Shown piece after piece: positions 29,901-39,744 of a stretch of 64,000 bases of DNA. How positions within the stretch are numbered: the first letter of the stretch is position 1; the number at the start of each line of letters is the position of its first letter. The notes under the pieces are model-generated. The model did no database searches and was not told where the DNA came from. It saw nothing but the letters and a program-made list of their open reading frames with translations. The translations under genes were made by a program, and so were the position numbers. Source of the DNA: Clostridium sp. BNL1100. Its GTDB lineage: Bacteria > Bacillota > Clostridia > Acetivibrionales > DSM-1351. Where the stretch lies: NCBI RefSeq assembly GCF_000244875.1, contig NC_016791.1:3787001-3851000 (forward strand). The letters are read 5' to 3'.

Positions 29901-31703
29901 ATCTCCCACGGGATTGCCAGCTTCATCTACTTTTTGTCCACCTCTGTATACTATCCTCATATCTCCTGCAAAACCGTTGCCCAACGGTTGTGTGGTTACA
30001 GCCTCAATTACCGGCACTTTGTATCTCTCACCGGTTTTTACATTTTTGATAAACAGGTCAAAATTAGGAGGAGTAACGGTATTATTTGAAGTACTACCAA
30101 CGTTGTACGCCTCTATATTGGATATATTTGCCGATATATATTTATCATCACTGTAATAGGTTTCATTTGGAGTAAGTCCATATACAAGGGTAGGTCTCAG
30201 TTCTCCCACAGGAGGAAGAAATACAAAATTAGCCTTCGAGGATTCATAAATCGCTCTGATTTCAGCCTCCTGATCTTTTCCGGCACTGTCCAGCTTATTT
30301 TTCAGCGTCTTCTCTGTCTCCGGACTGTTGACAGTTACTAAATATTGACGTGTCACAGGCCACGGACGACCTTTTGCCTTTACCTTCCACTTTGCGGCTA
30401 CTATATCACCCGGTTTATAGGTAATAACCTCCACTCCCTGAGCTGCTTGCTCGGGAGGTATTTCTTTGGCAAACTGTAGAGTCTGGGTTGAACTCCCCAA
30501 TTCGTTACCTTGTTCGTCAACAAAAACCAGACCATTTTCTAACTTACAGGTGACTGATATTTTACTGTGCTCCATATTGAACATTTCAAGATTTTCAATT
30601 TCAGCATTTATTTCAAATACTCCATCATCTTTATAGGCAGAACCTGCCTCATTTGTCTCCAGCTTTTGAACAGTATCCAGAAAACGGACATCAAAAACCT
30701 TGTCGGGTGCTATTATTTCGCCCAGCCCATACACCGTCTCATAGCTTTTATTTGCACCGGCTGCAATCGAATCGGGCTGCCAGTAAAATGCCACTGCAGT
30801 ATCAGCACTTCCATACTTATTAGTATCTTTAGTGAAGTCCAGATTTTCATCTACTGTATAATCCCATTTTGTATTGGCAAGACCATTCCAATGACCAACA
30901 ATCATTTCATCAACAACATTAATGCCACCCTCAAAAAGGTTATTAAAACCATAAGCCATTACATTGGTAGCAAGAGGATTGGAAAGGTCAAGTCTGTCCC
31001 TCATAACCCAGTATGGCGGAAGCTTGTGAAGGTTGTACTCAAGTTCCTGAGTCTCTTTGTCATATCCTAATTCTTCCGGTTTATGGACTAGCTTTCTTTC
31101 TACATACAATGGCTGCAGATAATTCTGTCCTATTTGAAAAGCAGGTCCGTCATTACCTCCTATAGAAGTATCTACCAGAACTCTTGTTCCCACTTCAACC
31201 GTAGATTTTGTATTGTTTTTTACATTATAGGCTATACGAACATTTCCGGCATTTTCCTTGTCATCTACAGTAATTATGGTAATAACCTGACTAATCTCTA
31301 TGCCCTTTATTTTCCATACTGTAACAACATCAACTGTGCCATTGCTATTTTTGACAATCTTAGGTTTAGATATCTCTGAAAACCAGTCTACTGCAAACTT
31401 ATATGGATTTCCAAATATGTATTCCGTACCATCTATCTTAAATGTGGTAAAGGATGTCTCAGGGTTCTCGCCCTGAAAAATCGTATCCACATTTCCGTCT
31501 TTTTTTCTTATGGGCTGGCCTTCCACGGTGTGTATGCTAAATCTTCCGCTGGCATTATCCACTGTGACACGTACAAATTCATTTTGTACAGTAGTTACAT
31601 CCGGTGAATTTACAGCTTGTGCAAAAGTATCCAACGGCATGCTTGTTAGTAGAATTAGCACCGCTAGAATGCTTGCAATAACTTTTTTTACTAATCCGTT
31701 CAT
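23964..31703 (-). CDS. Very large SLH-anchored surface protein
   Basis: About 2579 residues. Start at ATG 31703, nine bases after GAGGAG; an ATG at 31712 overlaps that site. A signal peptide (VIASILAVLILLTSMPLDTFAQA) is followed by about 2300 residues of beta-rich sequence with Ig-like blocks near the C-terminal third (ITVKGKTNNDATITVKNADNG; LTMPDEIKTGDKAAVLGTTV, Big2-like). Three SLH domains (about 2400-2579: FKDTRGHWAESAINDM, FGDVTKKDWYYDAVYIASK, FVDAGKASAWARESI) should bind the cell-wall polymer. No enzyme domain is recognised. It follows the Ig-like surface gene by 68 bases and is probably part of one surface-assembly operon with it and the protease. Confidence 0.85.
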   Translation of the reverse strand: MNGLVKKVIASILAVLILLTSMPLDTFAQAVNSPDVTTVQNEFVRVTVDNASGRFSIHTVEGQPIRKKDGNVDTIFQGENPETSFTTFKIDGTEYIFGNPYKFAVDWFSEISKPKIVKNSNGTVDVVTVWKIKGIEISQVITIITVDDKENAGNVRIAYNVKNNTKSTVEVGTRVLVDTSIGGNDGPAFQIGQNYLQPLYVERKLVHKPEELGYDKETQELEYNLHKLPPYWVMRDRLDLSNPLATNVMAYGFNNLFEGGINVVDEMIVGHWNGLANTKWDYTVDENLDFTKDTNKYGSADTAVAFYWQPDSIAAGANKSYETVYGLGEIIAPDKVFDVRFLDTVQKLETNEAGSAYKDDGVFEINAEIENLEMFNMEHSKISVTCKLENGLVFVDEQGNELGSSTQTLQFAKEIPPEQAAQGVEVITYKPGDIVAAKWKVKAKGRPWPVTRQYLVTVNSPETEKTLKNKLDSAGKDQEAEIRAIYESSKANFVFLPPVGELRPTLVYGLTPNETYYSDDKYISANISNIEAYNVGSTSNNTVTPPNFDLFIKNVKTGERYKVPVIEAVTTQPLGNGFAGDMRIVYRGGQKVDEAGNPVGDKLTNGELPLGEYCLSIDFKDKTDPEVAAALSFETDQTFSVTENEETRVRKAKILAVYKKVLDLTPTIDSNETSEAMEDFEDIFPEEYEGLDKAAFIAKKAADRLKVSAAKTAIAAASKLLDPEIDIAEAMNDSATPVYGVKGFESEEEFEEFKEEFEPEEEDGPSDEILLEIRGMIVQSGEGDDVQYTVNTDTEPAIINNSVAYTGKEMTFAKGRFPLATVVGLGSDTPFLDALFVKGDGTLSIANSGFVFHKGEWTLDFYNSFDKTLGEGYKIPTTEMEWQKGENPEDDTLNGSLQWAAGMLGDALNPFRTLMITEVYFNRQSLFAPPSFSVNGFGLKFNDFILRDGGISFGGEIYLKIINGEVKNVIFNDEGFVGIDAALKLELKEDFGMLASQKSKGKDESGNDIKGDTGDVGGEITIIHYVDPKKYGVENTYGLSFNADLKNMAAVSCELSFKQVKDGRILPDVVAFGAELPDPGVTIAAATYLTGIRAAIRELADTIAGGDDGVPLTIEAGVDLKFGVSPATFLGSIDLTLKRTGMKVVGKMDMGVDNDSAVTMLSEAVIETQWVTPWFVRAKATIDVCGWDLIVGNASLFLLQNVEKGRIDFEGIIGAKIKVPGSVPIVGGMNLASVCVGANNDKLWGSVGILFISLGITYYWGGGVEFGTNGEVLNKDALMYLLVDHPEKGPQIMAIGNGINVLATSWENEEAEKQPVKYLSIDNGIDYIDDGSQNLGIGGITTSNNSKIHSIPMGGVTGNALIEVEYFDTKTPKLTLVKSDGNPYDIKIGDINNHNATAFEQIIKAKKAGELNSDGTKVSKQEAAVSTDIRRLYIAVPKKQIANGNWTLTSDQQVKTKLLNIPVVPVLSDVSINSVEQDQNQFTANWTINNAKAGDEINLYLSKDKVPEVPNPNASIDPGLMLAKGIVIKEEDIGPDGIASGHMDFNVKNVEYLGGADITGMLAQGDYYLRAELRNDISFSAKSSQQTFKLIDTLAPNAVDAVELKAAGNGLFQVDFKPAEKKSGHEKYKYNYAISAKDASGNIYEPLGEIMYTEEQLKDNVVNGKYRLNVGGWKKVGKPKLDSKGKIMKDAKGNVIVEDVQDKYTGIETGKEYSVGVTVVGVPTKADDANQNMRFSQTVYSDKKLLPVPSKPQLKINGAELPNNRYDLIVNQKTQEVTIASNQPDVVVEAVCGDETVGSVSLNGSGNSGKLKFEKFNTDGTFAVELKARNTKTGDYSVSVLYLTVDTIRPMIYLDSPLMGDKIKNGKITVKGKTNNDATITVKNADNGALLATMQTDKKGYFIKEVSVDSNSIKQLIKIEARDKAGNSNSALIEVENSDFKLPKKLILTMPDEIKTGDKAAVLGTTVEYCDGSTEPADSAKLSYNIIIGESNAMIKDGKLTPLRKGAAVIEASYQPWEGLTLKDTDVVTIKAGKQTPPDSMGTIKAATVGTGSAGETRIVVQSYGNKENMEGCELAYRLYTDETEASLPIFDQDITAWKALPASGVIPAKTGNIVVVAKRTKASPKLVVASSSKIKAYEYVSSSNISPLMISGVLVSTSNASGLQYPLIVDGQKKEKMVIADINTHKGNVDVNVKFDKKAIIDNLSANECHTIKLPVQGKVDTLKVELDAELVKILGGKDVNIEIETDMGTYLLPASQIKISNLEHKFENSELKDINVSITISEPEEKYNNIAEKHEANKEFNIASQPVEFSISCGAGGKLYTIDVFDSYIKRYIPIPDGVEKNKITTAVVIGTDGTIRHVPTKLVIREGRYFAEISSFTNSVYTLIYNEKSFKDTRGHWAESAINDMVSRLIISGDGAGDFNPDSDITRAEFASIIVKALGLKLPERSKDIFGDVTKKDWYYDAVYIASKYGLLGGYGNGKFRPSDKVTREQAIVMITKAMKLAGMDTNITDNEAAGILEKFVDAGKASAWARESIAVCVKAEVSSGKSGTLIAPEKRMTRAEATALIRKLLQKSGLI

Positions 31704-31780
31704 TCTAAGCATCTCCTCAATTTTATATTTAATTACTACCCTTTTACTTAAAGCTAATAGCTAAGTCATACGAAACAGTG

Positions 31781-34700
31781 CTATTTAACCTTACTTACCA
31801 ATAATGCAGAATATACTGTTTCTCTTTCGTTGTTTCTTACTATAATGGTGTACCATCCAGCCTTTGGTAGCTCAACAGTAAAATTACCCTCCATAAGCTG
31901 TTTATAGGTCAACCTTTTAGCTATATATTTCATCTGCCCTTCTCTGTAAAGTCCCGGATAGTAGTAAATATCAAAAGTTCCTTTTTCATTCTCTATTTTT
32001 TCCTTTGCACTGCCCGTATTCACAAGATTGTAATTTCTCACTACAAATGTGACAGTTGTTGTGTCCAGTATAGCTGTGGCTGACTCATCAGGTGATATTG
32101 GTACTCCATTTGCCATAATGTACATACCATCTGAATTTGTTACATATACTGACTGAGTTGCAAAAGAGGTATTTCCTACCTCATCTGTTACAATGTATTT
32201 TACTTTGTGCTTGCCGGGCTTTGAGATATCAAATCTCTTTTCAACAAACACCCCATTCTCCAGCACATCTTCCACAATTTCTACCTTCAAATTCTCTATA
32301 TCGGAAAGGTTATCTGATATTTCATAACCGCCTAAATCCGTTTTGAAGTCAAAGTTAGCCTTATTTTTTATTATGGTAGCAATTGTAGTGTTTAGTTTTA
32401 TGTCAGGGGCTATGTTGTCAAGCCCTTGTATTGCTATTTTCTGCTTGTTTTGGTTGCCTAGCCTATCCGTTAGTATCAGTGTTTGCTGTCCGTTTTGTGT
32501 GTATTCCTTACTAAAACCATTGGCCGGCTTGCGTCCAACAGAAACAGAATTATCTTCAATTACCGAATAGGATTCTGCATCAACGCTTACTCTTACTTTC
32601 CCCTTTGAATATTCCTTTCCGTTGATAATAACAATCTTGTCGTTATCAAGTACATTTCCTTTATCATCTACTCTCTTCAGAGTTATGTTTTTAACCTTAG
32701 GAGAATCGCTGCATACATTGTTTATTTCACTTGATGTAATAGTTGAAGTATTTCCCGCAGCATCCATCAGGGTAAATTTTGCTTCTCCATTGCTCTGCAT
32801 TATTATAGTAGAGTTGTTGTTTCCTTCGTTGTTTCGTATTACTTTGAAATCATTATCTGCTCCGTCTTTAGCCTTTACCTCAGCAATAACCATATTGGAC
32901 AAAATAACATTTTCCTTTGTTGGAACTGCAAACAATGTATATTTACCGGCAGAATCATACCCGTACCCGGCATTGTCTACCACTACATTTTGTTCTTGAT
33001 TATTTTCGTCTTTGTACTTAATCAAAGCCTTCATGTCACTGTGATTATAGTGCAGGACTACTTCAGCCTCCGGAGGGGTTTTGTCAATGTTATTTACTAC
33101 TGCTACTGCTGTACCTGTAAGTCCAACCGCATCTTCAAATTCAAATGTAAACTCTCCGTTGCTTTCAAAAATTTTCTTGTTAGAGCTACAGTTTAGTACT
33201 CTGATTGGCTCACTGGCTGTCAGGCTTGCTACAACATTGCCATTTGTCTTTCTTATAACGTTATATTTTACCGATGCAGTAGGAGGTGTGTTATCAAAAT
33301 TGGATACTACAATATAAACTACCTCTGTTTTACCGTTATCAACAACCTTAAATGAGTAGCAGCCATTCTGGTATATCCTGAATTTTTGGTTTTCCTCAAG
33401 AATTTCAGGCATCTCAGGATTTGCTTGTGTTGGAGTAATACTTTTTCCGATATTATGTGAAAAATCTATTTCTATTCCTGTATTTAAGCCACCATTCCCA
33501 AGTTTCTCCCCACCTCTGACAGGTTCAATTTTTCCAAGGGAAGCCAGTGCATATGCCGGTGCATCCTGTATATTGATTTCAGGCGAATATATTTCACTTA
33601 CATTATCAAGAAAATAACCTCTGAACTTTACTTTTATATTTTCAGCCAGTTCTTCTGTATCATTTGTGTCCACCGGTACACCCACATAATTTGTATATGG
33701 TCGCCAGGTGCTCCAGTTTTCTCCCCCGTTGGAGGATACAGAATAGAAATAACCAACCTGTGACGGTACATCAACCTCCAGCTTCAGGATTGCAGTATAG
33801 CCATCCGCATTATTACCAGATGTATAGATAAGTCCGGCACTGCCTATTGGCGGCTCATGACTCAAGAAGTATACACTGAAAAGACTTGAGGTTTTGTATA
33901 TTTTATTATTACCAAGGCTGTCTTCTGTGTAAATGTAGAGTCGATAGAGTCCATCTTCCTTCTTGTTTTGTACTTCAAGCTGCACTGACCTGTCCGCAGG
34001 TACCTGCTTCCAGTTTTCAGAAGTTTTCTCAGGTTCAACTTCCTCTTCTCCACCTATTACCTTTACCCACTGGTATTTAATGTTTTCATCAGCCACACCG
34101 TTTGCGTCCACCAAGGAATCTTCAACTGCAATTCTCGTTTCCTGAAGTGGCAGTGGATATAGAAAACCCTGTGAACCAAACGATACAACCGGTGGCAGGT
34201 GATCGAACTTATACTCCTTATAATAGTAGTAATATCTCTCCATATTTTCCTGCTTAACTTTTATATGCAAGTAAACCGTACCGTTTTTTGAGGTGTCGCC
34301 AGATATATCATATTTATATCCAGTCTCCCCTTTTAGCTCTGCCGGCTTACCTGTGCTGAAAGCTGTCCATGGAGTCACAGGTTTTTCAGAAGAACTGGTG
34401 AACTGGTATTCAATTGTATCTATTGGAACACCGCATATAGTGAAATCAATGCCTTTGTTTATGGCATATCCGTTCCCATAGCTTTTAAATGCTGTATTGA
34501 TTACCAACACATTTATTTCCACAGGCTGTGATACGTCCATATTTCCGGCATCATCCTCAGCCTTTACATAGATTTCATATTTACCGCCTCTATCAATTGC
34601 CTGATTTCCAAGGGTATTTATCCGTGCTTTCCCCTGGGCATCTAAAGAAATTTCTATCCATCCTGATTCATCAGGTGTTGCTCCTTTTTTAACATATTGG

Positions 34701-36220
34701 TACCATACCTTTTCGTCCTTGATAAAGGATGTTTTATCGCTGGCTGTTATGGTAGCCCAAACATTGTCAGTATTGTTATCAACAATATTTCCTACAGAGA
34801 CAACAGGCTTATCATTGTCCAGCTTAAGTGTGGCACATTTGTAAACCCAATTTGAGTCATCCTTCATGAAATCTGTCAGAGGCCATTGTTGCAGATTGTC
34901 ATAGTCCCCAAGCGTAGGCAGTATATTTTCTCTGAAGTTGTCCTCTATCTGCTTTGGGGTTGCATCCGGATTGCTTGCAATATATGCCTCTCTTTGTGTA
35001 CTACCCTTTTCGTACTGCATCAGCTGTATCGCTGAATCCCATGTCATATCAGAAGTCCATGTATGTAAATACCAATTTTCACTTTTACCATTGGCCTCAG
35101 CCGGAAGCTCCATGGTGTTCAAATTATTGGTAACACCTAATTGAATGTCCCCATAGCCTGAGTTATATAAACCCTCCGAAGGCTGCTTTGATGTCAACGA
35201 GTACCTCTTAACAGCTGCAAAGTTATCGTTTTTACCCTCAAATGGATTTGCAGCACTTTTACTCCACATATAGTACACAAGTCCGGTTGCACCGGGAGTA
35301 CTGCCCGGCCTATATATTCCTTTGCTTGCAGAGCCTTTAATCAAAGGGTCTTCAGCATTTATTGTAATATTACCGCTTTTAACAAATCTACTGTCTTCTA
35401 CAATAGAATTATATTCATTTTTATATATGTAATTAATCTTAGGAGGAGTATTGTCTATTGAAATATCTGCCCAGCTTATGGATTTAACCGCCTCAGTAAG
35501 ATAATTCTGGGCATAGTCCCATATCACATTTCCATCCCCTGTCTTGCTGTCATGCTCTAGTGCAGTAACTTCCAGCCTTGGTGTTTCAGAACCAATATCA
35601 CCCGGTATATCGGCTTTGAATTTCCAGGTTTCAGTATTGCTTCCGCTTAAATAAGTAGCTACCATACCATTATTAAAAGCCAGCCTTATGCCACTTGTAG
35701 GATTTAATGCACTTATTACCTTTTCATATAAATTTACACTAAAATCAATGGTATCTCCTTTATTAAGGACAAGCCCAGTAAGAATATCCGGCTGTACGCC
35801 ATTTTTTACAGGTGAGTATACAGGAGGCCTTGCATCAATAATAGTTCTGTACGTTCCATCTGGATTATCGTTGTTTCCAAATGGATTTGTTCCTATTCCC
35901 GATATATCCTGAAGTGGATTTCCTGCACCGTCAATAAAACCAGCATCATTTATTCTCTGTACAAGACTTGGATTGTCACCCGATGTTGCTGAAATCCTCT
36001 GAGGATCTAAGGGTTTATTACCGGTGCTGTCGTTTGTAGCAGGAGCATATTTCATATTAAAGGTGCTTTTTGAGTTACTGTTAATATTAATACCGCCTGC
36101 GGTAAAGGAGCTATAGTCGGGATCAGAGCTTTCAAGATAATACTTTGATGGATTGAAACCATCTCCTCCCGGATTGTCAAAAAGCTCTGTTCTCATAAAC
36201 TTAAAGCTTCCACCAACCAT
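31781..36220 (-). pseudogene. Downstream part of Ig-like surface protein gene split by in-frame TGA
   Basis: 1479 residues from the first ATG after the break, but the frame is open without interruption up to the TGA at 36272-36274 and continues the reading frame of the upstream piece. No ribosome site precedes ATG 36220 and no signal peptide follows it, so it is not a natural start. The residues right after the TGA (LNFSEPVFPSSAATASDMVGG) complete an Ig-like strand begun before it. The rest is a chain of bacterial Ig-like repeats (IDNTPPKINYIY, DNTPPTASVKYN, DKTPPEAEVVL) and ends KVK without SLH. Either a nonsense mutant, a sequencing error or a readthrough gene. Confidence 0.75.
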
Positions 36221-36271
36221 ATCTGACGCTGTAGCAGCGCTGGATGGAAAAACAGGCTCACTGAAATTTAG

Positions 36272-37036
36272 TCAAAGATTAATATAGTTCCCCTGTTTTA
36301 GAAATAATTCATCTTTACTAAGCTCGGTATTATACCTTACGGTACCATTGGTTGTCAGGGTATTGCCGTTATAAGCAGGGGCTGTTACATCTGCAAAGTA
36401 CAGCTCTATTCCTTCTACTTGAGTACCTGCTCCATTTGTTTCTGTCTCTAAGACTATTGTGTCATTAACATCAAAGTACATCCATGAAGAAAAAGCGTTA
36501 TAAAGATCGGTTTTATCAGAAGAAAGTGACTGTGCACTCCAGTATGATGTTGTTGTCTTATACCCGGGCCTTTTATCATCTCCGGCATAATACCACGGGG
36601 TTTTTTGTGTATATGCCCAAATATAAGCACCATGATCAGTGGTGCTATTGAGTGTGGCAGCTCTTACCATAAAATATGCCTGTCCGCCCTCTGCCAGCCT
36701 CTTTAGTACCGGATTATCTTTAACACTTATCCTTCCATAAAAATGTCCGTCCACTTTATAAACTCCATCTGCATTTGGAGCATCTCCGTCATCCGTAGAC
36801 CATTGAACACCCGGTGTACTATTTCCAGCAAAAAAACGAAAATTATTGCACAAACCTTTTTGAAAACCATACTGCAAATAACTCATATCTTCACGATTTA
36901 CTACTTTTCCTCCGCCTTGTATATATATACTGGAAAAGCCTGCAGCTGCATTTGCCACCATCCTTGTTGGCCACCAGGGAAATGCCTGAAAAAGTATGCT
37001 TAGTATAAGCAATACTGCCAAAAACTTCTTTCTCAT
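36272..37036 (-). CDS. Upstream part of the split Ig-like surface protein gene
   Basis: 254 residues from ATG 37036, preceded by AGGAGGC. The signal peptide KKFLAVLLILSILFQAFPWW is followed by a domain with SSIYIQGGGKVVNREDM and YFMVRAATLNSTTDHGAYIW. It ends GNYINL-TGA in the middle of an Ig-like strand; the same frame then runs on for 1496 more codons. The full product would be about 1750 residues and secreted. Without readthrough only this short secreted fragment is made. It follows the trypsin-like protease gene by 46 bases and belongs to the same transcription unit. Confidence 0.75.
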   Translation of the reverse strand: MRKKFLAVLLILSILFQAFPWWPTRMVANAAAGFSSIYIQGGGKVVNREDMSYLQYGFQKGLCNNFRFFAGNSTPGVQWSTDDGDAPNADGVYKVDGHFYGRISVKDNPVLKRLAEGGQAYFMVRAATLNSTTDHGAYIWAYTQKTPWYYAGDDKRPGYKTTTSYWSAQSLSSDKTDLYNAFSSWMYFDVNDTIVLETETNGAGTQVEGIELYFADVTAPAYNGNTLTTNGTVRYNTELSKDELFLKQGNYINL

Positions 37037-37082
37037 TCAAATTTGCCTCCTTATAATAGCTTTCATTTACTCGTATTCGCAT

Positions 37083-37769
37083 TTAGTCTTCTTTTATAAA
37101 GCTCTTAATGCTGTCTGCCGATACGCATATATGTATATTACTCATATTTCTAAGTGAACCCGATATAAGACCTACTACACTGCCATACCTGTCAAGCAGC
37201 GGGCCTCCAGACATGCCGCTGGCCACCTGAGCTGATGTGAGAATCCGACTTTGTCCATTTATTTCTGCTTTAGGAGTGTTTGTTATCCCCTCAGTAATTA
37301 TTTTGGTTCCTTTCATGGGATAGCCTAGTGCAAAAACCTTTTGTCCATGTTCGGCTCCAGTGGATGAAACCTCCAGGCCTTCACGCTTTCCGGCATTTAT
37401 TGTAACAAGCGCCAGATCATTATCTTTGTCAGTCTTTGCTGTTTTTATATCCTTTATTATCACTCCATCATCGAAAACCGCCTCATAGGATTTACCCCCA
37501 TCTACAACATGGAAGGCTGTAAGCGCTTTTCCGCCTCCAATCAAAAATCCACTGCCCACAGTTTTCAGTGTACCGTCCTCACGTATTACTCTCATATAAA
37601 AAATGGAATTTGAGTATTGTTTGTATATCTGAACGGCATCTAACTTCGGCCTATCCGAGGCTTTTGCTCCAAAAGACCAGCCTCCCGTTAATACTATTGC
37701 CACAGCAAGTGCCATACCCAGAAAACCTTTAAGCAGGCCTTTAGATATTTCATTATCTAATTTGTTCAT
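37083..37769 (-). CDS. Membrane-anchored trypsin-like (HtrA-type S1) serine protease
   Basis: About 228 residues. An N-terminal membrane segment (GFLGMALAVAIVLTGGW) is followed by a chymotrypsin-fold domain with the full triad: H87 in LTAFHVV, D118 in DNDLALV and S187 in SGMSGGPLL. No PDZ domain is present, so it is shorter than DegP/HtrA. ATG 37769 is taken as start, though AAAGGAG is 13 bases upstream; a TTG at 37820 is the alternative. It is first of three minus-strand genes leading to the two large surface proteins and may process or quality-check them outside the membrane. Confidence 0.85.
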   Translation of the reverse strand: MNKLDNEISKGLLKGFLGMALAVAIVLTGGWSFGAKASDRPKLDAVQIYKQYSNSIFYMRVIREDGTLKTVGSGFLIGGGKALTAFHVVDGGKSYEAVFDDGVIIKDIKTAKTDKDNDLALVTINAGKREGLEVSSTGAEHGQKVFALGYPMKGTKIITEGITNTPKAEINGQSRILTSAQVASGMSGGPLLDRYGSVVGLISGSLRNMSNIHICVSADSIKSFIKED

Positions 37770-38143
37770 AAATCTTTTTATACTCCTTTTGTTACTGTAT
37801 TTACTATGATATTTTACCAATGAATTCTCTCAAAAAACTCTCAAAAGCAACCTAATTCAGGCAAGAATCTACTTCGTAAATCCGTTTTATGTATACAAAA
37901 AGCTCTTCTGCTGAATACAAAAGAGCTTGTGACAAAGTGTATAACCTAATATTTTATACCCTTTACCCGGTTACTCCATGTTGTATCTATAAACCTATCA
38001 AAAAAAGGGCTCAAAAATATTAAGTTAAATAATACAAACTATATAGTGGGAAATATTGTTAAATTCCTCGTATTACTGTATGATTGTCAATACTACCAAT
38101 TAAATACTTTTAACTCTTAACAAGGAAAGGAAGGATAATAGAA
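37770..38143. other. Divergent intergenic region, no gene
   Basis: AT-rich spacer between the protease (minus) and a secreted esterase (plus). It should hold both promoters. No RNA gene or repeat is seen. Confidence 0.5.
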
Positions 38144-39097
38144 ATGGGAAAGAAAGTATTAATTATCATACTGTCACTGCTACTGATTCTCAGTACTTTT
38201 GTATTTGATTTAAGTAAAGCCGAAGCCTTTGAAAAGAAAGATTTATTAGTTCCCAAAGATGAAGTATCGGAAAGAATTATAAAAATTCCAAAAGGAAATG
38301 AAACAATCGTAGGTACACTGACCATTCCCCCAAATGCAACAAAGCCTTGTAAGGTTCTTCTTATGTTGCATGGCTTTGCCGGTCAACGCAATGAACTTCC
38401 AATTACAAACAGTAATGAAACTATGTTTGGTAAAAGTGCAAGAATATTTACAGAACAAGGTTACGCCACTCTTAGAATCGATTTTCTTGGTTGTGGTGAT
38501 AGCAGTGAAAAATGGGAAAATACGACCTTTACCCGTCAAATTTCAGATGTTGATGCCGTTTTGAAATACTTGAAATGCATCCCTGAAATTGATAGTAAAG
38601 GAATAGCGTTGCTGGGGTTAAGTCAGGGTGGCTTGATTGCTGCGTGTGTAGCATCAACTAATCCTATGATAAAATCCTTAATTCTTTGGTCACCTGTCGC
38701 AAACCCGCCATATACATATTCTAATTTATTAGGCTCTAATGCGATTCAAGAGGGCTTGCAAAGCCAAAATAAATTAATAACTGCTAAATTACCCTGGGGT
38801 GCTGAGACAACACTAAGGTCAGAATTTTTCAAGGAATTGTTCGATATAGATCCTATTGCTCAAATCACGTCATACAGAGGACCTTTGCAAGTTGTCGTAG
38901 GACTTAATGATGCTATAGTCACTCCTCAGCCACAAGCAGGTGAATTGTATATAAAAAATCATCATGATATGAAAAATGTTAAAGATGAAATCATTAAGCT
39001 AGATGCTGATCATATGCTTGACATTACCACCGATAATAGAGAACCACTTAATGAAGCTCTTTGGCAGGGAATAAAATGGCTTGATAAAACCTTATAA
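38144..39097 (+). CDS. Secreted alpha/beta hydrolase (esterase)
   Basis: 317 residues. A signal peptide (KKVLIIILSLLLILSTFVFDLSKAEA region) precedes an alpha/beta-hydrolase fold: MLHGFAGQRNE forms the oxyanion region, S160 in GLSQGG is the nucleophile, an acid near VVVGLNDAIV and a His in DADHMLD complete the triad. The order and spacing resemble secreted feruloyl or cinnamoyl esterases, which fits the xylan-degrading genes nearby, but the substrate is not proven by sequence. Its start follows AAGGAAGGA. Single gene with its own terminator. Confidence 0.8.
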   Translation: MGKKVLIIILSLLLILSTFVFDLSKAEAFEKKDLLVPKDEVSERIIKIPKGNETIVGTLTIPPNATKPCKVLLMLHGFAGQRNELPITNSNETMFGKSARIFTEQGYATLRIDFLGCGDSSEKWENTTFTRQISDVDAVLKYLKCIPEIDSKGIALLGLSQGGLIAACVASTNPMIKSLILWSPVANPPYTYSNLLGSNAIQEGLQSQNKLITAKLPWGAETTLRSEFFKELFDIDPIAQITSYRGPLQVVVGLNDAIVTPQPQAGELYIKNHHDMKNVKDEIIKLDADHMLDITTDNREPLNEALWQGIKWLDKTL

Positions 39098-39139
39098 TCT
39101 TATTAAACTGCAGATAAATTTCTATTTAAATGAAACCTT

Positions 39140-39177
39140 AGGGAGCATATCAATACAAGATCCGGCTCCCTTTTTTT
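39140..39177 (+). terminator. Rho-independent terminator after the esterase
   Basis: AGGGAGC (39140-39146) and GCTCCCT (39165-39171) followed by seven T on the plus strand. Confidence 0.85.
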
Positions 39178-39205
39178 ATGTTTCTTTATAAACCCTTATT
39201 TACTA

Positions 39206-39664
39206 TCAATGAAATAACACACTACTCTTTAATAAAACACCATCTTTGTATATAAATTTTGCAGTAAAAAACTCGCCTTCGTCTATCCATTTTAAAAATA
39301 ATCTGTCTCCTTCCCATAAGTCTAAGCTATCCAATTCTGAATTATTTATCCATTTCGGTTCACCTTCGCTACACTCGTGCAAATCTCCTGAAAAGTCATC
39401 CGAAACAAAGACAAACACATACCAATCTTCATTATCCTTGAAATCAGGCTCAGTTAAGATTCCAACCAGTCTCAAGCTGTGTATCTGTAAATTGCTCTCC
39501 TCTTTAACCTCTCGAATTGCAGTCTCTTCCGGTGATTCACCTTTTTCCATCTTGCCGCCAAGCCCTACCCATTTGCCTGCATGCATGTCCTGCTGTTTTT
39601 TTATTCGGTGAAGCATCAATGTTTGATTATCTTTTCTGATATAGCATAAGCTTGATAATTTCAT
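39206..39664 (-). CDS. Nudix hydrolase
   Basis: 152 residues with a complete Nudix box, GKMEKGESPEETAIREVKEES, fitting GX5EX7REUXEEXGU apart from Ser for the last Gly; family members hydrolyse nucleoside diphosphates linked to another group. MutT-like proteins with GKWVGLGGKMEKGE often act on modified dNTPs. It is the last gene of the minus-strand queD-queE-folE2 set, 80 bases after the HAD gene. In that setting it could trim a 7-deazapurine nucleotide, since a Nudix gene is also found in the tubercidin cluster as I recall it. It could instead be an ordinary housekeeping sanitiser. Confidence 0.85.
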   Translation of the reverse strand: MKLSSLCYIRKDNQTLMLHRIKKQQDMHAGKWVGLGGKMEKGESPEETAIREVKEESNLQIHSLRLVGILTEPDFKDNEDWYVFVFVSDDFSGDLHECSEGEPKWINNSELDSLDLWEGDRLFLKWIDEGEFFTAKFIYKDGVLLKSSVLFH

Positions 39665-39744
39665 ATGTATTCCCCCAAATTTTAATACCCCCGAAAACTA
39701 ACAATTATTATTTTAAATGCAAGAAACTAAAACAAACGTGTAAA

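Noticed and set aside
24007..31764. Many plus-strand frames opposite the giant surface gene
   Set aside because: They have low-complexity Ser/Leu composition and no ribosome sites; they mirror the real minus-strand gene.
36220..36272. ATG 36220 as a true independent start
   Set aside because: There is no ribosome site and no signal peptide, and the frame is open back to the TGA.
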